A stretch of 29,574 nucleotides of DNA from JAUWQU01 sp964564285 (GCA_964564285.1 CAZMBZ010000024.1:1-29574); one strand, 5' to 3'; shown: positions 17,659-26,055, numbered from the stretch's first letter. Made by a program: numbers and translations. Notes: generated by a model not told the origin, from the letters alone.

Positions 17659-18786
17659 TTAGATGTTTTCGCCGTACAGAAGCGCCCGTGTGAACTTCGA
17701 CACGACCCGTTGGTTAACGAACAGCAGTGGCAGCAGCATGTGCAGCGACGTGTTTGGCGGGCGCAGATAGTCAGCCAGGGGTTTTCGCCATATCGCCTTG
17801 TACTTCATGAGTGTATTCTGCGGCTCATCGCTGGCAAGCGCCGCGATGGCCACGTCTGCCGCCAGAAGTGCCGACCGCACCGAAGGCACCAATGACTGAC
17901 CCGTGATGCACTCGACAAACCCCCCGGCTGTACCGGTGAGAAGGCACCGTTTGGCGACGTGCGTTTCCAGTTCCAGGGCAATCCCGGCGGGGGGATACCA
18001 GACCGCGCCTTTGGCTCGGCCCAGCGGAAGGTCCATCGGTATGATGGACGCCTGCTGCAGGCCGTTTATCATTGCCGACAGTTCCATCGCCCGGTTGCCC
18101 GAGGCGACGGAATTGGAGATCACTCGCACGTGGAATCGCCCGTTCGCGACGAAAAATACACCCAGTTCCGTCCGCTCGCGAAGCTCCACGACATGCATGG
18201 CGCCTTCGAGATCCTTGATGTTCTGGCGGCGCTGCGAGACGGGCACATCCAGGCCCGAAACCAGCAGCGACCCGCTGGGCAAGGTGCGAAGGGGCATGGA
18301 CAACTCGCTGAGCACGTCGTTAGGGCGGTTCTGGGCGATTATGGCGAGCTTGCCTCGCACGCGACGCGAGCCGTGAATTTCCACGTGGTCTTCATCGAGG
18401 CAAATGGAGGTCCAGGTTGTCGAAACGCGGACCTTCGCGCCAGCCTTGGTGGCGGCGGTTCGCATGGCCTTCAGGAGCGCCGGGATGTGAACGAAATGTC
18501 CGGCCTCCCGGCGGGCCTTGTACTCGACCTTGCTCTTGAAGGACGCGTTGTGGTAAACAACTCGCGAGAATGGCTCAGCCTTTGCGAGTTTGGCCAGGCC
18601 CGTGGGCAGCCCGGTCATCTCGAAGAATGTCCGGGGCAACCAGTCGGTCAGCGGACATTCGATGCTCTCGTGCGGGGAGTCCACCACGACCACGTCGAGT
18701 TTCTTCCTGGCGAGGTAATACGCCGTCGCCAAACCCGCCGGCGAGGCCCCGAGAACCACGATGTCGTGCATCTTGGTCTTCGTCAT
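17659..18786 (-). CDS. FAD-dependent oxidoreductase (geranylgeranyl-reductase-like)
   Basis: 375 aa from the ATG at 18786. The frame is open to 18966, but the conserved fold starts at MHDIVVLGASPAG. A Rossmann FAD-binding motif G13-A-S-P-A-G18 is followed by the acidic end of strand 2 (VVVVDS). Later, a C-terminal FAD-contact segment CLLTGTAGGFVECITGQSLVPSVRSA gives the GTAGGFV...G...A pattern of the geranylgeranyl reductase / FixC-type group. Many such proteins reduce isoprenoid chains or hydroxylate aromatic rings; the substrate here is unknown. The start may instead be 18771 (MHD). It is divergent from the unknown membrane-protein gene at 18956. Confidence 0.82.
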   Translation of the reverse strand: MTKTKMHDIVVLGASPAGLATAYYLARKKLDVVVVDSPHESIECPLTDWLPRTFFEMTGLPTGLAKLAKAEPFSRVVYHNASFKSKVEYKARREAGHFVHIPALLKAMRTAATKAGAKVRVSTTWTSICLDEDHVEIHGSRRVRGKLAIIAQNRPNDVLSELSMPLRTLPSGSLLVSGLDVPVSQRRQNIKDLEGAMHVVELRERTELGVFFVANGRFHVRVISNSVASGNRAMELSAMINGLQQASIIPMDLPLGRAKGAVWYPPAGIALELETHVAKRCLLTGTAGGFVECITGQSLVPSVRSALLAADVAIAALASDEPQNTLMKYKAIWRKPLADYLRPPNTSLHMLLPLLFVNQRVVSKFTRALLYGENI

Positions 18787-18955
18787 ACCTATAAGGTACT
18801 CCGGCGTACGACAATACGCAACACGGAGCTTTCGCGCGCTCCTGCCCGGCCGGTCGAAATTAACGACATAGCCAGAGATTTCGTCCTGAGATAATTGGAT
18901 ACCCAGTTTGCAGAATCTGCAATCGCCCGCCCTTGCTCCGGCCGATAAGGACGGT

Positions 18956-19843
18956 ATGGCCGCCAAGGCAAATTATGGTCCCGCACACCATCACGGCCCC
19001 ACGGCTGAGATCGTCGGCTTCCTCTGCCGATGGCTCTTGCTGGCCGGGGCGGTGGTGTTGATTGGACTGGTGGCGTGGGAGTGCCTGTTGGCGACCGTCG
19101 GCGTCAGCCAGGATGTACACAGCCGGTTCGTCGTGGCTGATTCCATCGTGCGAGCAAGTGCCAAGGGCGACAGCCAATGCTGCCAGTGGGGATTCCTGGT
19201 CGGACAGCGATCGCCCATTGGCACGGCGGTTGCCTTGGGAGTTCGCAGGTCCCAGCCGGTCTCGGTGTGTCGGCACAGCTATCGAGACAGGTTTTGGGTT
19301 CGATGGGACAATTGTCAGTCGGGCAGCGTGCCCGTCGCCTACCAGGGCGTACCGTACAGTTCGCTTGCTTTCGAGAGGAATACTGCGAACATTCTGGGTG
19401 TGCCCGACGGCTTGCCGGTGACGCTCATCGACATGCGTCTTGCACGCGCCGCTGCCAGCGACCATGCGGACATCTGGCAGCAAACGCTCGCGGCGCTGGC
19501 GACCACGGGCCAGGCGGCCTTGTTTTTCGAAGGGTCGGTGGACCAGTTCGCCGCCGCGCTGGCTGAGTACCGCGAATCGGGCGGGAAGATGCTCGTGCTA
19601 TTCCGCAAAGAATCCATGCCATACCTCTTCTCACGAATCGCTCGCGACCTCGCCCGACGCAAGGATGACGCAATCAGCATCGTCACCGCCAACGCCGACC
19701 TGGCCGCCAAGGCAGGCCGGGCGGGCTTCGTCGTACATCTTATCGCACCCGCGCCGGCAGGGACGCGACCGGGCCGGGGAGTTGTCTCGCATGCCTCGCT
19801 GGAACGGTTCAAAGATTCTCTGCCTCCACTGCCGATACGATAG
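18956..19843 (+). CDS. Membrane-anchored protein of unknown function
   Basis: 295 aa from the ATG at 18956, preceded by AAGGACGGT. The frame extends to a TTG at 18908, but that start has no ribosome-binding site. A single transmembrane helix lies at about residues 21-43 (WLLLAGAVVLIGLVAW); the rest is probably outside the cytoplasm. The middle has pairs of Cys (DSQCCQWGF, SVCRHSYRDR). The C-terminal part (ATTGQAALFFEG, GGKMLVLFRKESMPYLFSRI) resembles an alternating alpha/beta fold. No family was recognised. It is followed 75 bases later by the amidase gene, on the same strand. Confidence 0.65.
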   Translation: MAAKANYGPAHHHGPTAEIVGFLCRWLLLAGAVVLIGLVAWECLLATVGVSQDVHSRFVVADSIVRASAKGDSQCCQWGFLVGQRSPIGTAVALGVRRSQPVSVCRHSYRDRFWVRWDNCQSGSVPVAYQGVPYSSLAFERNTANILGVPDGLPVTLIDMRLARAAASDHADIWQQTLAALATTGQAALFFEGSVDQFAAALAEYRESGGKMLVLFRKESMPYLFSRIARDLARRKDDAISIVTANADLAAKAGRAGFVVHLIAPAPAGTRPGRGVVSHASLERFKDSLPPLPIR

Positions 19844-19918
19844 TAGAATGGATTCCGCAAGCCGGGCTCGCGCAAGCGGGGCTCGCCCAGGACCAGACCG
19901 CTAACCGAAGGATCGGAA

Positions 19919-20602
19919 ATGACCGTGCGGCGAAAATGGATGTCGCTTCTGTTGTTGGGGTGTGCTCTCGCACTTGCCGGCTGCGATTCGCCGCCGACGG
20001 GACAACTCACGCCATTGCCCGTTCACAGGGTGGAACTCGCTTCCAACGCCCCGGGCCTGCCTGCCTCTGCCGACCCGCGTCGCGAACAAGTCACGCCGCC
20101 CGATCCGCGATGGGAGCCGGCCGGCTATCGCCCGTGGCGGCATATCGTAGTCCACCACAGCGCCGGCACGTCCGGCAGCGCGGCGCTGTTCGACAAATGG
20201 CACCGCGCCCGCGGCTGGGATGGGCTTGGATATCACTTCGTCATCGACAACGGCCACGGTGGGCCGGATGGGTACGTCGAGGTAGGGCGGCGATGGCGGA
20301 TGGGAAAGTGGGGCGCCCACACCGGCAGAACACCCGACAACGAGTACAACAATCTCGGAATCGGCATCTGTCTGGTAGGCGACTTTACTGTTACCGAACC
20401 GACGCCGGCGCAATTGGCCTCGCTGAGAAAGCTGGTGAGATTCCTGGCGTTGCGATACGGTATCCAGCCCGACCACGTCATAGGCCATCGCGACGCCCCC
20501 AACGCCACCACCACCTGCCCAGGCCCATCGCTCTGGCGATACGTCCACGGCCCCTTGCGCGGCGAGGTAGCCCGGCAACTCGCGGCGAGGCAGGCAAGAT
20601 GA
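19919..20602 (+). CDS. Lipoprotein N-acetylmuramoyl-L-alanine amidase (Amidase_2/PGRP fold)
   Basis: 227 aa with a lipoprotein signal (LLLLGCALALAGC; modified Cys about 22) and AAGGATCGGAA before the ATG. Residues about 70-205 are an Amidase_2 / peptidoglycan-recognition domain. The signature parts are HIVVHHSAG with zinc His 79/80, GLGYHFVID, GAHT, NLGIGICLVGDF, and IGHRDAPNATTTCPG with zinc ligands H190 and C200. It would cut the bond between MurNAc and the stem-peptide L-Ala, from a membrane-anchored position in the periplasm. The ligands for activity are all present. It may act in cell-wall turnover or recycling. Confidence 0.9.
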   Translation: MTVRRKWMSLLLLGCALALAGCDSPPTGQLTPLPVHRVELASNAPGLPASADPRREQVTPPDPRWEPAGYRPWRHIVVHHSAGTSGSAALFDKWHRARGWDGLGYHFVIDNGHGGPDGYVEVGRRWRMGKWGAHTGRTPDNEYNNLGIGICLVGDFTVTEPTPAQLASLRKLVRFLALRYGIQPDHVIGHRDAPNATTTCPGPSLWRYVHGPLRGEVARQLAARQAR

Positions 20603-20709
20603 ACGCGGCGGGGGGAGGGCACGAGTCCCGGCCTCTCACACGCGAGCCGTACTACGTAGCCCGGGAATGTGCCGCCATCGCCGCCTGCTATTTTGCCGTG
20701 CGTTAATGG

Positions 20710-20739
20710 TTGCCAACCGGCGGGTGGCGTTTGTAAAAT
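20710..20739 (+). promoter_or_regulatory. Promoter of prepilin-like gene 1
   Basis: TTGCCA (20710-20715) and TAAAAT (20734-20739), 18 bases apart; each box matches 5/6 of consensus. Transcription would start near 20746 and include the hairpin at 20759-20771. Confidence 0.55.
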
Positions 20740-20758
20740 TGAAGCGGTAACACACAGG

Positions 20759-20771
20759 GGCCGAAGGGGCC
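20759..20771 (+). promoter_or_regulatory. Leader hairpin of prepilin-like gene 1
   Basis: GGCC (20759-20762), loop GAAGG, GGCC (20768-20771), between the -10 box and the start codon. The same type of element precedes the next gene, which is the main reason to note such a short stem. Confidence 0.4.
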
Positions 20772-20802
20772 TGGCACACATCCTTTGCACGGGAGACATA
20801 AA

Positions 20803-21678
20803 ATGCGCAACAGATCTGGAATTGCACTTTGGCAGGTTATCGTGGCGATCGTGGTAGTGGTGGGTGGGCTCATGACTTTGGCTGGTGTATTGATGGTGGC
20901 AGGACTGCAAAGGGCAAATGGGCTGACAAATCGGACAGTATGCATGTCGAACCTGGCCAGCATCAACAAGGCGGTTATCATATACAAGGGCGAGAATGAT
21001 GGCGCCTGGCCATGGCTGTATGACACGATGAGCGAATGGGACACAACGGCAGTGGGGACCAATCGCAACGTCAGCCCGTTCGGTAAGAAGGACGACCCGA
21101 ACAACCCAAAGCGGCGAAGCGTGACCTCGCTGATGTTCATGCTTGTCCGGATGAACCAGTCGCCGGGGATATTCCGGTGCCCGTCGGACAGGAACGCCGA
21201 GTACGACTTGGATGTCAAGGCCTACGCCGACGACGGCGATATTCTGGAGGGGGAGTACTACTGGGATTTCGCCAAGCCGCAGAACGTCAGCTACTCCTGG
21301 CAGGCACCGCTCTGGAAGGGAGGGCGGTTTGCCCAAGGCATGGATAACAACGAGGTCGAGGCTGTTGCGGTTGCCGACATGACGCCGGCCGCGACGAAGG
21401 CGGGGTGGAAGGCGGCAGATGTGACGAAACTAGATGGCGCGGCCTTGGAAGCCCAGATGAGTCCCAATCACCAAGGAGAACGGGTCAATGTTCTCCGGGT
21501 CGCCGGATACATCCAACCCCAGAAACGCCCGGACGTTGGCGTGGACAAGGATAACATCTACACCGCTTCCGGCGATCCCAACGCCGGCTCGCCCAGCGCC
21601 ACCAGCCTGGACATCCGCAAGCATCTTAGCAAGAGCGACACGTTCCTCATCGGCCCGGTGGGGCGGACGGCGGAGTGA
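20803..21678 (+). CDS. Prepilin-like protein 1 (degenerate N-methylation site)
   Basis: 291 aa. The ATG at 20803 follows GGGAGA; an in-frame TTG at 20785 is rejected because it would place that GGGAGA inside the coding region. The N-terminus RSG/IALWQVIVAIVVVVGG is arranged like a type IV prepilin site (G/FTLIE + hydrophobic helix), but position 5 of the mature form is Gln, not the usual Glu. The body (INKAVIIYKGENDGAWPW, MFRCPSDRN-like FRCPSDRN, SPNHQGERVNVLRV) matches exported pseudopilin-like proteins that are abundant in Planctomycetes. The H-x9-DG motif of that family is altered (AG in place of DG). Paralogous to the following gene. Confidence 0.75.
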   Translation: MRNRSGIALWQVIVAIVVVVGGLMTLAGVLMVAGLQRANGLTNRTVCMSNLASINKAVIIYKGENDGAWPWLYDTMSEWDTTAVGTNRNVSPFGKKDDPNNPKRRSVTSLMFMLVRMNQSPGIFRCPSDRNAEYDLDVKAYADDGDILEGEYYWDFAKPQNVSYSWQAPLWKGGRFAQGMDNNEVEAVAVADMTPAATKAGWKAADVTKLDGAALEAQMSPNHQGERVNVLRVAGYIQPQKRPDVGVDKDNIYTASGDPNAGSPSATSLDIRKHLSKSDTFLIGPVGRTAE

Positions 21679-21744
21679 CGGTCTCGAATCCGTTTGTAGT
21701 GTGCTCGTGAGAGCATAGTCGAGGTCACAGACGGGCCTCCGTGG

Positions 21745-21750
21745 TATAAT
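21745..21750 (+). promoter_or_regulatory. -10 box before prepilin-like gene 2
   Basis: A perfect TATAAT at 21745-21750, 51 bases before the ATG. No good -35 hexamer sits 16-18 bases upstream, so activity is uncertain. The bases after it (TGAGCC) echo those after the -10 box of gene 1 (TGAAGC). Confidence 0.45.
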
Positions 21751-21765
21751 TGAGCCAGACAAGGC

Positions 21766-21779
21766 GGGCCGAACGGCCC
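21766..21779 (+). promoter_or_regulatory. Leader hairpin of prepilin-like gene 2
   Basis: GGGCC (21766-21770), tetraloop GAAC, GGCCC (21775-21779), placed between the -10 box and the Shine-Dalgarno as in gene 1. Confidence 0.45.
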
Positions 21780-21801
21780 ATGAAACACGGGGAGATTTGA
21801 G

Positions 21802-22674
21802 ATGCACATAAGATCGGGAATCACGTTGACGGAAACCGTGGCTATGGCGCTCGTAGTGGTAGTCGTGGTGACATTGGCGGTTGTGCTGTCTGGCCCAGGA
21901 TGTGAGAGAGAAATGGGAGGACATGGGTACATCTGCATGTCCAGCCTCAACAGCATCAGCAAGGCGATCATCATATACAAGGGCGAGAACGACGGTGAAT
22001 GGCCATGGTTGTATGACACGATAACCGAATGGGACAAGACGGCGGTCGGGACCAACCGCGACGTCAGCCCATTCGGCGAGAAGGACGACCCTAACAACCC
22101 CAAGCACCGAAGCGTGACCTCGCTGATGTTCATGCTGGTGAGGATGAACCAGTCGCCGGGGATGTTTCGATGCCCGTCCGATAGGAATTCCGAGGTCGAC
22201 TTGGAAACCAAGGCCGACGCCAACGACGGCGATATTCTGGAGGGGGAGTATTACTGGGACTTCTCCACGCCGCAGAACGTCAGCTATTCCTATCAGGCGC
22301 CGCGGTACGTCAATTCGACGACCTATGCCAACGGCGTCAATAAGAACGAGACGGAGGTCGTTGTCTTGGCCGACATGACGCCGGCCGCGACCAACCCGGG
22401 CTGGAAGCCGGCGGACGTGACGGAACTGCATGGCGCGGCCTTGGAAACCCAGGTCAGCCCCAACCACAATGGAAAGGAGGTTAACGTTCTACGGGTCGGC
22501 GGAGACGTCCAATCCCACAAGCGCCCTGACGTGGGGGTCGACAAGGACAATATCTACACCGCCTCCGGCGCTCCCAGTGCTGGCTCGCGAAGCGCCACAA
22601 GTCTGGATATCCGCAAGCATCTCTCGGCTCGCGACACGTTTCTGATCGGCCCGGTGGCGGGCAAGGCGAAGTGA
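21802..22674 (+). CDS. Prepilin-like protein 2
   Basis: 290 aa; GGGGAGA precedes the ATG. The N-terminus RSG/ITLTETVAMALVVVVVVT keeps the Glu at mature position 5, so it fits a prepilin peptidase/methylase site better than its neighbour. The body is about 70% identical by eye to gene 1 (IIYKGENDGEWPWLYDT, VSPFGEKDDPNNPKHRSVTS, GVDKDNIYTASG). The largest differences are in the first 45 residues and around the YVNSTTYANGVNKNE segment. The His motif SPNHNGKEVNVLRVGG again lacks the Asp of H-x9-DG. Members are thought to be exported and assembled or anchored by a type II/IV-like machinery; function is unknown. Confidence 0.78.
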   Translation: MHIRSGITLTETVAMALVVVVVVTLAVVLSGPGCEREMGGHGYICMSSLNSISKAIIIYKGENDGEWPWLYDTITEWDKTAVGTNRDVSPFGEKDDPNNPKHRSVTSLMFMLVRMNQSPGMFRCPSDRNSEVDLETKADANDGDILEGEYYWDFSTPQNVSYSYQAPRYVNSTTYANGVNKNETEVVVLADMTPAATNPGWKPADVTELHGAALETQVSPNHNGKEVNVLRVGGDVQSHKRPDVGVDKDNIYTASGAPSAGSRSATSLDIRKHLSARDTFLIGPVAGKAK

Positions 22675-22942
22675 CGCATTCATGACGCGCCGCCTGACCT
22701 AATGGAAGATGGTTCCCGCCCTTGGTATGACCCGATGGCCGGAGCCGCGCTGTCATGTATTTAATACGAACGCACCCGCTACGAACGTGCGTTCCAGTGG
22801 AAGCTGAGACAACCAGGGGCGGGGGCTTCGAAGGCAAAACGGTTGTGCGAAACCGTCGCAGTCTGTACGATCACGTCCCGGCCGGAGTCGAAGGCCTGGT
22901 TTCAACCAACCTTGTTTGGTCTAAGTCTTTCAGGAAAAGTTA
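22675..22942 (+). other. Leader region of ndk with two hairpins
   Basis: 268 bases without a gene. Stem 1: GAACGCAC (22768-22775) with GTGCGTTC (22787-22794), an 11-base loop. Stem 2: ACGGTT (22839-22844) with AACCGT (22851-22856), a 6-base loop. Neither is followed by a T run, so they are not simple terminators. They could shape the 5' leader of the ndk operon or end the prepilin transcript by another route. Confidence 0.35.
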
Positions 22943-23419
22943 ATGTCAATGGAACGCACGTTGATCGTACTGAAACCCGACGCCGTGCAGCGTCAACTCG
23001 TCGGGCAGATCGTGGGCCGGTTCGAACGCAAGGGCCTCAAGATCGTCGGGATGAAACTTCTTCGCGTCTCGCCGGAACTCGCCGCCCGGATGTACGGTGT
23101 CCACGAGGGCAAGGATTTCTACCAGCCGCTTATCGAGTTCATCACCGCCTCGCCGGTAGTGGCTATTGTGCTCGAGGGCGTCGGCGCCATTGCCGTCTGC
23201 CGATCGCTGATGGGTCCGACGTTCGGCCCGGATGCGCCGGGCGGGACCATTCGCGGTGATTTTGGCATGAGTAAACGCTACAATCTCATACACGGGTCGG
23301 ATTCACCTGAGTCGGCAGAGCGGGAAATACCGCTGTTCTTCGTTGAGGAAGAACTGGTCGAGTACGGGTTGGTTTCCGACGGGTGGATCTACGCCAGATC
23401 CGGCGGCGAGTTGATCTGA
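22943..23419 (+). CDS. ndk: Nucleoside diphosphate kinase
   Basis: 158 aa, slightly longer than the usual 140-150. It moves the gamma phosphate from ATP to other nucleoside diphosphates through a phospho-histidine. Seen motifs are RTLIVLKPDAVQR at the N-terminus, FYQPLIEFITASPVVA, GTIRGDFG, and the active site NLIHGSDSPESAEREI with H117. CAGGAAAAG precedes the ATG. It heads a run ndk - cupin - ligA with gaps of 38 and 0 bases, so these are probably one operon. Confidence 0.96.
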   Translation: MSMERTLIVLKPDAVQRQLVGQIVGRFERKGLKIVGMKLLRVSPELAARMYGVHEGKDFYQPLIEFITASPVVAIVLEGVGAIAVCRSLMGPTFGPDAPGGTIRGDFGMSKRYNLIHGSDSPESAEREIPLFFVEEELVEYGLVSDGWIYARSGGELI

Positions 23420-23457
23420 CAGCCCTCAAGCCAATACGCGGAAACGGAATCGCAAAC

Positions 23458-23799
23458 ATGAAGATAAAGATAGCTGAAGAAGTCCCATCCGAGGCGGTGG
23501 ACGTAGACGGTGCCGAGGGCGTTAAGATTCGCCTGCTGATCCACGAGGCCGAGAAGGCGCCAAACTTCTACATGCGGCAGTTCACCGTCGCGCCCGGCGG
23601 CTTCTCGCCGCGGCACACGCATGCCTGGGAGCACGAGGTTTACGTGCTCAGCGGTGCCGGCACGATCGTCACGGCCGAGGGGGAATTGCCCTTGTCGGCC
23701 GGGCAGGCGGTGTACGTGGCGCCCAATGACGACCACCAGTTTCGCAACACCGGCGACGAGGACCTCAAGTTCCTCTGCCTGATTCCCAAGCCGCTGTAA
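23458..23799 (+). CDS. Small cupin-domain protein
   Basis: 113 aa from the ATG at 23458, chosen over an in-frame start at 23383 that would overlap ndk and add 25 unrelated residues. Single cupin barrel: PRHTHAWEHEVYVLSGAG carries the metal-binding motif 1 (H-x-H...E...G), and PNDDHQFRNTGDEDLKFLC carries motif 2 with its His. Such small cupins bind a metal and may be enzymes, sensors or storage folds; the substrate is not deducible. The stop TAA is directly followed by the ligA ATG. Confidence 0.85.
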   Translation: MKIKIAEEVPSEAVDVDGAEGVKIRLLIHEAEKAPNFYMRQFTVAPGGFSPRHTHAWEHEVYVLSGAGTIVTAEGELPLSAGQAVYVAPNDDHQFRNTGDEDLKFLCLIPKPL

Positions 23800-25998
23800 A
23801 TGACAAGCGCCGACGACGACATCCGACGCGCCGAGCAGCTTCGCCTGGAGATCCGGCGGCACGACCGGCTTTACTACGTCGAGGCCAGGCCGGAGATATC
23901 CGACCGGCAGTACGACGAGTTGATGGACGAGCTAAAGGCCATCGAGGCCCGTAGGCCCGAGCTTTCCTCGCCGGACTCGCCCACGCAACGCGTCGGCGGC
24001 GAGCCGATCGCGGGATTCATCTCCGTCCAACACGCGCTTGCGATGCTGAGCATCGACAATACGTACAACGAGCAGGAGGTCCGCGAATTCGATGCGCGCG
24101 TCCACAAAGCCCTCAGCCGGGATGATGTGGCGTACCTTGTTGACCCGAAGATCGACGGCGTGGCGGTCTCGCTTCGTTACGAGCATGGCAAGCTCGTGCT
24201 GGCAGCTACCCGGGGCGATGGGCGGCGCGGCGACGACATCACCAACAACGCTCGCACCATTCGTGCGATTCCGCTGACGCTCGAAGTCGAACCCGGCGAT
24301 ACGCTGCCGGAGGTGGTCGAGGTCCGCGGCGAGGTGTACTGGCCGCGAAGTACTTTCGATGCATACAACGACCGGCGAGTCGAGCAGGGACTGGAGCCTT
24401 TCGCCAACCCCCGCAACGGCACGGCCGGGACGTTGAAACAACTCGACCCGAAACTGGTGGCCGAGCGACAACTGGGGTTCCTGGCACACGGGCTTGGCGA
24501 GTTCTCCGAGCAGATAGCACCAACAGCCAGCGGTACGATGCGGAAGCTGGGCTCGTGGGGCATCCCCGCCAACCAGCACTGGACGCTCTGCCATAACATC
24601 GACGATGCGCTTGCGGCGATTGCTGACTGGCAGGCGCGACGCGGCGAGGTGGACTACGAAACCGATGGCATGGTGGTAAAGGTGGACGATCTGGCGTTGC
24701 GCGAGAAACTCGGCGCCGCCAGCAAATACCCGCGATGGTGCATCGCCTACAAGTACGAAGCCGAGCGGGCAGAGACGGTGCTTCGAAGCGTGGACTTCCA
24801 GGTGGGGCGGCTTGGCACGATCACGCCGGTGGCGCACTTCGACCCGGTCCAACTCGCAGGCACGACGGTATCGAATGCCTCGCTGCACAACTTCGACCAG
24901 GTCGAGCGGCTGGGCGTTCGCGTGGGCGATACGATCCTCGTCGAGAAGGCCGGTGAGATTATCCCGCAGGTGGTCGATGTGCTTGTCGACCATCGGCTTG
25001 AGGGCACCGAGCCGATCACGCCGCCAGTCAAGTGCCCCCACTGCAAGATGGACCTTGACTGGGACAAGCCCGAGCCGGGGTTCGGCGCCTTCCGCTGCCA
25101 CAACACCGACTGCGAAGACTACATGGCCCGACGGCGAGGCAAACTCCAGAAGGTCCGCGGCAAGAGTTCTGAGCAGTGCCCCAAGTGCGGCCAACCGCGG
25201 GAACGTGTAGACCACTTGACGGCACTGCGCTGTCCCAACCCCGAGTGTCCAGCGCAGATCCGTGAGCGGTTGGAGTTCTACGCGGGTCGAAACCAGATGG
25301 ATATAGAGGGTCTCGGTCCGGCCGTGGTGGACCAACTCGTCAGCAAGGGCTTGGTTGAGCACCTCGGCGACCTATATTCGTTGCGGAATGACCAGTTAAT
25401 AACGCTGGAACGCATGGGCGAAAGGTCCGCAAAGAACCTTCTGGAAGCCATCGAGGCCAGCAAAAAGCGTGGTTTGGAGCGGCTGATAGCGGCCTTGGGG
25501 GTCCGCCACGTGGGCCACAGGGCAGCAGAAGTGCTCAGCCAACGCTTCGGAAACATTGAATCGTTGGCCAAAGCCCGCGCGGAGGGTCTGACAAAGGTGG
25601 ATGAAATCGGCCCGGTGATCGCCGAAAGCATTCATTCTTTCCTGCACAGCGATGCCGGTGGGGAGGTCTTGCGGCGTTTGAAGGCTGCCGGCGTGTCGAT
25701 GTCGGCGAGCGAGCCTGCCCCCGCGGCAGGGGGGAAGCGCCCTCTCATTGGCATGACGGTGGTGGTGACTGGGATACTGGAGTTCTTCACGCGCAATGCG
25801 GCGGCGGCTGCGATCAAGGCCGCCGGCGGATTCACCGCGTCGAGCGTTTCGATAAAAACCGACTTTGTGGTTGTCGGCGCCAGTGCCGGCTCCAAGGCCG
25901 ACAAGGCCCGCAAACTCGGCGTGGAGATTATTGATGAAGCCGAGTTGCTCAAACGCCTCGGCAAGACTCCTGAAGATATGACCAACTCCGCTCAATAG
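23800..25998 (+). CDS. ligA: NAD-dependent DNA ligase with duplicated zinc finger
   Basis: 732 aa, longer than the common 670. It seals nicks during replication and repair using NAD+. In order: domain Ia (residues 1-70, HDRLYYVEARPEISDRQYDEL), adenylation domain with KIDG (K117 forms the AMP adduct), OB fold, zinc region, helix-hairpin-helix repeats (AALGVRHVGHRAAEVL, VDEIGPVIAESI) and a C-terminal BRCT domain (about 650-725, GMTVVVTG...). The zinc region is unusual. A first C-x2-C...C-x4-C set (C412, C415, C433, C438) is followed by a second with the same spacing (C460, C463, C478, C483), the latter being the canonical one before CPAQIRERL. The ATG directly abuts the cupin stop and has no clear Shine-Dalgarno, so translational coupling is likely. 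Confidence 0.96.
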   Translation: MTSADDDIRRAEQLRLEIRRHDRLYYVEARPEISDRQYDELMDELKAIEARRPELSSPDSPTQRVGGEPIAGFISVQHALAMLSIDNTYNEQEVREFDARVHKALSRDDVAYLVDPKIDGVAVSLRYEHGKLVLAATRGDGRRGDDITNNARTIRAIPLTLEVEPGDTLPEVVEVRGEVYWPRSTFDAYNDRRVEQGLEPFANPRNGTAGTLKQLDPKLVAERQLGFLAHGLGEFSEQIAPTASGTMRKLGSWGIPANQHWTLCHNIDDALAAIADWQARRGEVDYETDGMVVKVDDLALREKLGAASKYPRWCIAYKYEAERAETVLRSVDFQVGRLGTITPVAHFDPVQLAGTTVSNASLHNFDQVERLGVRVGDTILVEKAGEIIPQVVDVLVDHRLEGTEPITPPVKCPHCKMDLDWDKPEPGFGAFRCHNTDCEDYMARRRGKLQKVRGKSSEQCPKCGQPRERVDHLTALRCPNPECPAQIRERLEFYAGRNQMDIEGLGPAVVDQLVSKGLVEHLGDLYSLRNDQLITLERMGERSAKNLLEAIEASKKRGLERLIAALGVRHVGHRAAEVLSQRFGNIESLAKARAEGLTKVDEIGPVIAESIHSFLHSDAGGEVLRRLKAAGVSMSASEPAPAAGGKRPLIGMTVVVTGILEFFTRNAAAAAIKAAGGFTASSVSIKTDFVVVGASAGSKADKARKLGVEIIDEAELLKRLGKTPEDMTNSAQ

Positions 25999-26026
25999 GC
26001 CGGCTGCGCGGGGCTGGGGGTGCATC

Positions 26027-26055
26027 AAAAAAGGCCCGCCGATTCCGACGGGCCT
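26027..26055 (-). terminator. Intrinsic terminator for the 24-codon gene
   Basis: On the minus strand, AGGCCCG (26055-26049) pairs with CGGGCCT (26038-26032) across a 10-base loop and runs straight into six T (26032-26027). The T run is on the minus side only, so it does not serve ligA, which ends just upstream on the plus strand. Confidence 0.75.

Noticed and set aside
21679..21744. tRNA-like segment GGTCTCGAATCC after prepilin-like gene 1
   Set aside because: It recalls a T-loop, but no acceptor, D or anticodon stems can be built around it.
23932..25362. A 476-codon open frame on the minus strand inside ligA, and similar long antisense frames in the UroD-like gene (5470-6753) and the aldolase (11227-12297)
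   Set aside because: They mirror the codon pattern of confident plus-strand genes in GC-rich DNA and have no recognisable motifs, so they are antisense shadows.
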